64,000 bases of DNA from Purpureocillium takamizusanense (lineage: Eukaryota; Ascomycota; Sordariomycetes; Hypocreales; Ophiocordycipitaceae). Where the stretch lies: positions 630,001 to 694,000 of the forward strand of contig NC_063079.1 of the NCBI RefSeq assembly GCF_022605165.1, in the 5' to 3' direction. The position numbers and the translations under genes were made by a program. Positions 57,279 to 64,000 of this stretch are shown piece after piece. Position 1 is the first letter of the stretch. Every line of letters starts with the position of its first letter. Below the pieces are notes generated by a model, which was not told where the DNA came from, ran no database searches, and saw only the letters and a program-made list of their open reading frames with translations.

Positions 57279-57999
57279 GAGGCCTGTCTTGGTCGGGACT
57301 TAGACAGCGCTTGAACTTTGCCGTTAGCCCCATACTTTTGCGGAAATAAAGTCTTCAGCCATGGATGCCTTTCATCCAATAGGGACAGATGCCATAGCCA
57401 AGCAGATCCTGTGCAAGGGCGACACAATCTTACCTTGGATGCGAAAATATCGTACTCCGTGCTCCCTTTTGGCCACTCGATTCTTGTCTTGGACAACCTT
57501 GGCGGTGTGCTTGTTCAGAATGGTAGCAGTGGTTGTGTTTTTGAGATGACAGCCAGACGTACAGATTGAAGTTGTGTGTCGTACGCGCTGGGATCAAAGT
57601 CTGAGATTTATAGATGCTCCAGGACTGCAAAATAGTGGCCCAGCTATACCCGTACTGTTTCAGTCACTTTCGTTTGGCCTTGCGGGTGGCTCGTGAAAGA
57701 GAAGCTCTACTACTAAGTGATACGATATGAACCCATGAATGTCGCCGTGGGTGATGGCGTGCTCAGGTCACCTATGAAAACCTGTGGGTAATTGAAACAC
57801 AAGCGATGGCTGACAGGGTCTATGAATTGGCATTACGAGTCCTCGCTACCAATGCACGTGTGCTTTTTGGGCATGTCTCCTCCCTCAGGAGCTTTTGTCC
57901 TAGCAACATGAACAATTTTCGCGCAACAAACCAAGCAAAACGCAAGTGAAAGTTCGGGTAGCAAGTTCGGCAAGCCTCGTGCACCCCATGGCCCCGACC
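57279..57999. other. Intergenic spacer
   Basis: About 720 nt between the ankyrin gene's start and the PL7 gene's end, both on the minus strand. The minus-strand frame at 57496-57224 overlaps the ankyrin start in another frame and has no recognised domain, so I do not call it. Confidence 0.5.
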
Positions 58000-58746
58000 T
58001 CACCCGTGTGTTGTTGTGAGCTTGAAGAATTGTATCTCCGTTGCTCCCTCACCCTGATTATAATTGCCCGCCTTGAAGTAACTCTTGGGGTTGTTGAGGT
58101 CATATTGAGATAGGGCCTTGAACCCTTTGCCGTTGATGCTCACGGACAGCTTCCCTCCCTCGTAGCGAATCTCATAGGTGAGACGCTGACCACTGGGCAC
58201 GTTGTCGATGTACGTCCTCTTCTGCGTGCAGGTGCGGCACTGCTGGACGCCCATGTTGAGGTCGCCCTTGGCGTTGTAGTACAGCTCCGCGACGGGCTTG
58301 GTGGAGATGGAGTCGTCGATGTGGATCTGCCCGATGCAGATCTCGCCGCCGTGCTTGGTGACTTTGACGTCGGCGGCGAGGCGGTTCACGGGGCTCGTGG
58401 GGTCGAAGCTGCGCGGGCTTGACTCGCGCAGCTCGGTCCGGCAGTGCTTGCTGTTGGGCGTCGTGACACAACCGGTCGACGATGGGGACCCGGATACCTT
58501 CATCACCATGGCACCGGTGCTCTTGTCGGTGAGGAAGACGTCGCTGTGGTAGCCACTGCAGCCTTGGAGTTTCGAGCCGGGAATGCTATCTGGCTTGCCT
58601 GGGGAGCCGGTGGGAAGTTGTAGGGTCCATTTGGATAGGTCAAAGTTTCCACCGGGTGCGCAGTTGGGGTCAAGAGCAACGCTCAGGTTGAAGAAGAGGG
58701 AAAGGACAGCGATGCCGCTGCCCGTGAGAGATTGAGAAAACTTCAT
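58000..58746 (-). CDS. Secreted PL7-family polysaccharide (alginate-type) lyase
   Basis: Single exon, 248 aa, with a signal peptide (about residues 1-24, hydrophobic core IAVLSLFFNLSVA). The three PL7 active-site motifs are all visible: RTELRE at 103-108, QIH at 140-142, and YFKAGNYNQ at 223-231. These supply the Arg, Gln/His and Tyr residues used for beta-elimination of uronic-acid polymers in the alginate lyase 2 fold. The length matches a single catalytic domain with no binding module. PL7 enzymes cut alginate (polyM, polyG or both), and some relatives use other polyuronates, so the natural substrate in a terrestrial fungus is open. A GH79 glucuronidase gene lies 3.8 kb away. Confidence 0.92.
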   Translation of the reverse strand: MKFSQSLTGSGIAVLSLFFNLSVALDPNCAPGGNFDLSKWTLQLPTGSPGKPDSIPGSKLQGCSGYHSDVFLTDKSTGAMVMKVSGSPSSTGCVTTPNSKHCRTELRESSPRSFDPTSPVNRLAADVKVTKHGGEICIGQIHIDDSISTKPVAELYYNAKGDLNMGVQQCRTCTQKRTYIDNVPSGQRLTYEIRYEGGKLSVSINGKGFKALSQYDLNNPKSYFKAGNYNQGEGATEIQFFKLTTTHG

Positions 58747-60010
58747 TTTTCTTTCAATTTCTTTTCACGGGAATGCTCAGTAAATGAGAGAACTGGCTGA
58801 AGACGCAAAACGGCTGTCATGAAGAATTGCTTCAGCCCGGCGAGGCGTTTCCTCTCTTAAATACTCTCGTGCTGACATGGAGTTCGTCTCGTCTCGTCTG
58901 GACAGTCGATGTAACGCTGCTGCTGATGCTGCTGCAATTGGGTTCGATACGACAGCCCACGGTCTCACCGATTCTCTTACTGCGACAAGCCCGGTTGAGT
59001 TTCCACCTATCACACCAGAAACTCAGTTTTCCTTCCATATCGGTAGCCCCGAGTCGGCACCATCCAGAGCCTTCCTAGACTGGACGACGAACGATTCGTT
59101 GTCCCGCTGTATCATGGTGCGACCGAAGTCTCTCCATTCGACCCCAGGTTTTTTTTTAGTGTAGGACCGCCGCCGGCTTCACACATGCCGTGGCCAAGCT
59201 CTCTTGGCTCTGTGGGGAAAGCGGGAGTGATCGTCAGTAGCGCAAGCCTCTTCAGGTACGACGCTCCGAGGCGCGCTGTTGTTGGTGGAAAAAGAATGGC
59301 CGTGGGAGTCCGCCCCCAAGCCGCTCGTCAGACGTCGGCTCCTTCAACTTTACGTTTCTTGTCAGCTCTCATCAATTATGCGCTGAGGTCACGCTGGTAG
59401 GCGTGCAGATATGCTTCAGCACCGAGACCTGGGAGGGAACCAGCAGAGCTGTGGCCAAGGAAGAGCACACAAAATATCTACGAGCATAAGGCGTTTGCCT
59501 AATGCCAACACCAAACCAGAACGTTTGCGTTGCGGGGATGGCGAGCCGCCAGCCCTGTTGTAAATTCACAGATGGAGGCATGAGCAATCGACGATAACTC
59601 TACATCTTTTGCAATGCCCTGTCTCTTCATGTATGAAGTAGTACTGAAAACAACCGGACAATACGAGGCGTTACCCGGACCTCGTGTACATGTATCTTGT
59701 CAGTGGTGGTCCACTGCTTCGTTGACGATAGTAACGTTGCCATGGTCCGACGCCACACCTCTTTCCCAACTACTTTGACTCTTGAGGAGGCTTTAAGGAA
59801 TTGAACCAACTCAATTACAAACACATCATTGGACGGGCGCCATCACGGAGGCACTGAATGCTTGCATGTAGTGGTTGTGTCGGTTTGACGCTTGCACTCA
59901 ACTGTGCTCTGGCCCGCAAACAGGCAAATCCTGTATTAATGATTTCTGAACGCTCGGGACGCAACATCACAGACACAAGACGACAAGGCACTAAAACGCT
60001 TCAGTGTTTC
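58747..60010. other. Intergenic region
   Basis: About 1.3 kb between the PL7 promoter and the 3' end of the DHH gene. No gene is recognised; a T8 run lies at about 59150-59157. Confidence 0.55.
58857..58863 (-). promoter_or_regulatory. TATA-like element of the PL7 gene
   Basis: TATTTAA on the minus strand, about 115 nt upstream of the ATG at 58746. Weak match, plausible position. Confidence 0.3.
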
Positions 60011-61416
60011 TTAGCTCTTTTTAAAGTACTTGTCCAGCGTGTTAGACTGTTTGTCGCCATCGTCCAGCCGCCTGCCCTTATTATTAGCAACCTTTGGCTG
60101 CGGAGCGTTCCTGTCTATCTCGAGCACAGCCATCAGCTCCTCGAATTCTCCCTTTGGCACGATACCCCCACTTGCTTCCTTGTGGCCCCTCGCAAACGAC
60201 TCGCCCAGGCGCTCCCGCAGCGTCTGATCCGATGCCTTGTCCGCGAGGCTCCGCAGCGTCTCGATAATGTTGACCGGGGGGTCCCGCGCCCTCGCACTGC
60301 GCGGTATCCGGCACGAGAAATTGACCATGCCCGGCAGGTATCCCTCGTTGGCGACGAGAACCACCTCTAGCTTGGAGCTCTGCAGGTGGCCGGCCCATCG
60401 CGTCGCGATGACGGGGTGGACCTGCGCCTCGGAGCTGATCCGGAAGACGGCAATGCGCGCGTCGGCGGAGAACTTGGGCGCGGTGTGCGTGCAGCGCTCC
60501 ACCTCTGCGTTGACCTCGGCTCGAGCGGACAAGAGTTGGCGGTTCTTCAAAAGGTCGGCGGGCGAGCTGGCCTCGAGCAGGGCGTTCCATGCCATGGGGA
60601 CGTTGTACGAGGCGGTGCGGCGCGGCGCATTGATGAGCGACACGGCGTCGTTGAGCGCCTTTTTGGTGTACGTCTTAAAGGTGCCCTTCATATCGGGGAA
60701 GGGGGGCTCCCACTTCAACGTGTTGCCCAGGTCGCCATGCGTGCCCATGACGCAGAGCCAGTCGCACTGCCGCTCGACGTCGTCATGGAGCCCAGAGCAG
60801 ATGTGGTAGGTGAGCAACGAGCTCGTCGCGACGGGGGGTGAGTTGCAGGCGGTGACGTGCTGAGACCGCTCGGGGAAGTCGTCATCCAGCGCCCAGTGGT
60901 GGTCGATGATGAGAGCCTTGTGAGGAGCGTCGATGATGGGGGGCGACTTCCGTGAGCCCTGGTCCAGGACGAAGATGTACGCCGGCTCCTTGGCGGCTAT
61001 GGCTTGCCTTTCTGCCTCGTCGTGAACTGTGTGACCCTTGCCGAGGACGTGGCCCTCGATGAGCTCTGCCTCTAAGCCAAGGAGGATGAGCGTCTTTCGC
61101 AAAATCGCGCCAGAGGTTAACCCGTCTGCGTCCTTGTCCGGCACAATGATGGTCTTCTTATGGGAAGCGACGCTGCCGAGAGCTGTAAGTCACATGAACT
61201 GACTCTCGAGAATGAGATGGACCAAAGGCACGGGCTCGCGTACCATTCAACAATGAAGTCCCGTGCTCGCTCAATTTCATCCTCGGGTGCCGGCCAGATA
61301 GCGCTTCCGTCGTCATTCTTACGCGAGGGGGTTAGATGATAGTCGGGCACTTGTGGCCGGGGCTTCTTGCTGCGGGACGGGGAGGCCGCCGCGGCGGATG
61401 AGGCCTGGCGCTTCAT
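60011..61416 (-). CDS. DHH-family phosphoesterase (RecJ-like)
   Basis: Two exons (61416-61244, 61172-60011) encode 444 aa. The 71-nt intron has a GTACGC donor. I chose the acceptor at 61174-61173 because it gives RDFIVEC-VASHKKTIIVPDKDADG in frame. Metal-binding motifs of the DHH superfamily follow in order: PDKDADGL, FVLDQGSR, IIDHH, and GTHGDLGN, which replaces the usual GxxxD motif. A DHHA1-like C-terminal half is probable (GHKEASGGIVPKGEFEELM has the GGH-like glycine motif). Relatives include single-strand nucleases, exopolyphosphatases and nucleotide phosphodiesterases, so the substrate is not fixed. The tail FKKS is preceded by a Lys/Arg-rich stretch. An in-frame ATG at 61587 would add 57 basic residues resembling a mitochondrial presequence. 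Confidence 0.85.
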
Positions 61417-62502
61417 GATCCGCTGCTGAGCGTGATACGAGCTCAGAATTGGTGCAGCTTTGAAGGCTCGGACCGCCTGAACATTATGTCTCGGTCGACA
61501 TGGTGGTGCTGCCGAGATGAATTGAGCGTTCGCTCTGTTCGAGAGCTCGCAGAGGCGACCAAGTGGAAGAAAATGAGGTCGTATCATCAATGCATGCTGG
61601 TCTGAGCGCTCGCAGGTGTAAGGTGCAAACTGGTTATGGAAAGGCGTGCAAGTTGCGCCGTTGCATTGTCCTGACTGACGTCATGGACCATTGGCGCAAC
61701 GCCAGACATAGACATTGGTCCATGGACTCTCTCAAGGCCACTCGAAAGAGGATTTGCAATGCTGAGAGGTCGCAGTGGTAGTAGATAGTCGTGATAGTTG
61801 CGTGTACGACCCGTACCTGACGCATCTCTGATCCGGCCCCTCATTCATAGAGAAGCGCACGATTGTTACGCGCACTGCTTGAGCGGATCGGCAGTGTTTT
61901 GCGGACGCTCGGGGGAGCCTGGGGAAGGGCCGAATCGGCTTGTCTAGTGCCGGCGCCACCAGGAGACTGTGCCAGGAACAGGAGGACGGTGGACGGATGT
62001 CAACGAGAATGAAAGTATCGATGAGAAATGGTAGGCGTGCTCTGGCTAGGGCTTCACATAGAGTTGTCGTATTTACGCGGCAATGATTTGGTTGCCAGAA
62101 CGGTAAGCCATAAGATTTATTTTATTCAAGACGAAGTGGAAAGTCTGCCTCGTGCATGTGTCTGTTCATAACTTCAGAACGCTCGTCGCCTTCTTGGGGC
62201 CACCAGCACATCACACCAGGAATCCGCACTCGTTGCACATGCACTGCATCCAAGTGCTTACATGGATCTTAGGGGGCCATGTCTGGAACCAAGCCGATAG
62301 CTGGAAAAACGACGCTCTCTGCCAGCATAATACAAGGGCCCCCACATACGGTACGACAGACAACACGTAGTGTAAGCTGGTGACTGGAGGCGACGGAGTG
62401 CAAAGTATTTATGTTGATGGAGTAGTCGCCGTGAGAAGACCACGCCTCGGGCGCGACGATATCATCTCGCTTTCACAGATGTGTTGACGAAACGACGGCG
62501 CA
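61417..62502. other. Divergent promoter region
   Basis: About 1.1 kb between the DHH gene (-) and the GH79 gene (+). No gene or clear core promoter motif is seen. The first 170 nt may still be coding if the longer DHH start is used. Confidence 0.5.
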
Positions 62503-63288
62503 ATGGCCAAGTTCACCGCGACCGCGACCGCACTGCTGATGCTGCCGGCTGTCCTGGCCGCCGGTCAAACCCCGGGGCTGTTCTCGTCTTATGTGTCTCT
62601 GTCGATTGAGCTCATCGGATTCCCGCAGTGGGCTGGTGAGTAGTATGCTCGTTTGTGCTCCGTGAGGCACATGCTGACACCATGGCATGGCATAGGCACA
62701 AAGGACAACCGAAACGAATTCTCCAACAATCTGATTGACAACCTCGTCAAGGCACAAGAGAGTCCCCTGGTGGTTCGTGTCGGTGGAAACTCCGCGTAAG
62801 TCCCTCGCATCATCTGCCGCCGGCGCGCCCGCGAAGCGCAGTCCCCTACCCAAGTCAACAGAGAGCTCTGGTTGACATCAGTGCCCCCTCCGCAAGTGAT
62901 CGCGCCATCTTCGATGCCTCCCTCACCACACCAACAGCAGGGAGCTGCAAGAATGCCGACCCCGGCGCATGGCAGTGCATCGGCCCCAGCTTCTTTGACT
63001 CGTACGGCGCACTGCCCGCGGGCACGCGCTACTCCCACGGCTTCAACCTCGCGACGTGGAACTCGTCGGGCTTCAACACGCTGCGGGAGACGGTGCCCCT
63101 GGCCTGCAGGGCTCTGCGCGGGCAGCTCGCGTACTTTGAGGTTGGCAACGAGCCGGACCTGTACATTGGCAGCAGACGGCCTCAGGACTATTCCGTCGCG
63201 CAGTACGTCTCGGAATGGTCCAACGCCACGGCGCGCTTCGAGGCGTACCTGCGTGAGGCGTGCCCCGATCTAGTAGTAGCAGCGAGCG

Positions 63289-63321
<33 letters not shown>

Positions 63322-64000
63322 ACAACAACATCAAGTACATGTTCCCCTCGGTCAGCTCCCCTAGGTCTAAGCTCCGCGTGCCGGACATAATCAGCGCCGC
63401 CAACGCCGCCGCGGGGGGTCATGATGATGATGCTTCCATCAGGCGCGTCACGCAGGTATCGGTGCACAACTACATGGGCGGCGCGACGCAGCCTGGCGTC
63501 ACGCTCCAGGCCACGCTCATGAACCACACGGCCGTCGCCGCGTCCATCGGCCGGCACGTGGCGTACGCGGCATCCATCGGCGGCCTCACGCCCGCGGACT
63601 ACGTCATCGGCGAGCACAACAGCCTGTACGGCGGCGGCGCGGCCGGGCTGTCGGACGTGTTCGGCGCGGCGCTCTGGGGCATGGAGTTTTCGCTGTGCGC
63701 CGCCTCCACGGGCGTCATCAAGCGCCTGCACTTCCACCAGAGCGTGGGGTCGCCCTACGCCGCGTGGTCGCCCGTCGCGCCCCTGCAGACGAAGCCTCCT
63801 TACTACGGGAAGCTCGCGGCGGGGACGTTTCTCGCCGGCGCCGACGGGATCCAGGTGAAGACGCTGGCGCTCGGGGGTGATGCTGATGATGGTAGCGACA
63901 TCAGCAGCAGCAGCGGCAGCGACAAGGATGTAGACTCTGCGTATGGCGCCTACATCAACGGCGAGCTGAGGCGCCTGGCAGTCCTGAACCTGCGCGAGCA
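62503..64000 (+). CDS. GH79 beta-glucuronidase, 3' end outside the window
   Basis: Exons 62503-62635, 62696-62795 and about 62897 onward; the gene is cut by the window end. A signal peptide is present (MAKFTATATALLMLPAVLAAG). The N-terminal strand SYVSLSIELIGFPQWAGTKDNRNEFSNNL and LVVRVGGNSA-DRAIFD match fungal GH79. The acid/base Glu is in YFEVGNEPDLYIG and the nucleophile Glu in DYVIGEHNSLYGGG. GH79 enzymes release glucuronic or 4-O-methylglucuronic acid, for example from arabinogalactan proteins. For intron 2 an alternative acceptor at 62880-62881 would add five residues (APSAS). A Ser-Asn repeat (residues coded at about 63286-63330) and a Ser/Gly/Asp tract (about 63880-63940) are low-complexity loops in an otherwise conserved enzyme. 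Confidence 0.88.
63286..63330 (+). repeat. Coding AGCAAC hexanucleotide repeat
   Basis: In-frame AGCAAC units followed by AAC units encode an (SN)n-N4 tract inside the GH79 gene. It is an exonic microsatellite prone to length change in multiples of codons. Confidence 0.85.

Noticed and set aside
57224..57496. Minus-strand 90-codon frame overlapping the ankyrin gene's start
   Set aside because: It is in a different frame from the clear F-box-like/ankyrin protein and has no recognised domain or suitable splice junction.
1..64000. CRISPR arrays, rRNA, tRNA or prokaryotic operon features
   Set aside because: No spaced direct-repeat arrays, no T-arm/anticodon-arm pattern and no Shine-Dalgarno-type organisation. 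The genes are spliced and eukaryotic.

Overview
This is nuclear DNA of a filamentous ascomycete, most likely a sordariomycete and plausibly Hypocreales. Genes are mostly interrupted by 44-214 nt introns with GT-AG borders and CTAAC-type branch sites. They have C-ending codons and encode typical fungal families: Zn2Cys6 regulator, RTA1-like, CVNH, DUF3632, GMC, fungal PMA pump and GH79. No rRNA, tRNA or CRISPR was seen, and no intact transposon.

Layout. 1-11.8 kb is sparse: a DUF3632-like gene (-) with a tandem repeat just upstream, a two-exon cyanovirin-N homolog (+), a three-exon GMC oxidoreductase (-), an AT-rich RIP-like remnant near 9.8-10.2 kb, and a single-exon DUF7587-like gene (+). 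12.3-18.7 kb holds two housekeeping genes: ALG2 (+) and a CaMKK/Ssp1-type kinase (-). 18.7-31.0 kb is a 12 kb gene desert dense in microsatellites and homopolymers. 31.0-38.6 kb has an isoform-type plasma-membrane H+-ATPase (-), a 62-aa single-pass membrane protein (+) and an amidase-signature enzyme (-).

39.7-54.2 kb is a transport/hydrolase neighbourhood: AAAP amino-acid transporter (+), small ET79/aegerolysin-like protein (-), monocarboxylate-type MFS carrier (+), Zn2Cys6 regulator (+), RTA1-like protein (-), APC permease (+) and a serine beta-lactamase-fold hydrolase (-). With the adjacent amidase, it could be an uptake-and-hydrolysis locus for nitrogenous metabolites, but that is inference. 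55.6-64 kb has an F-box-like/ankyrin protein (-), a secreted PL7 polysaccharide lyase (-), a DHH phosphoesterase (-) and a GH79 beta-glucuronidase (+) that runs off the window end. PL7 and GH79 enzymes both act on uronic-acid polymers.

Exon borders were assigned by eye from splice consensus, reading frame and family expectation. Two introns of the Zn2Cys6 gene keep the frame only with GC-AG borders. No transcript evidence was available.
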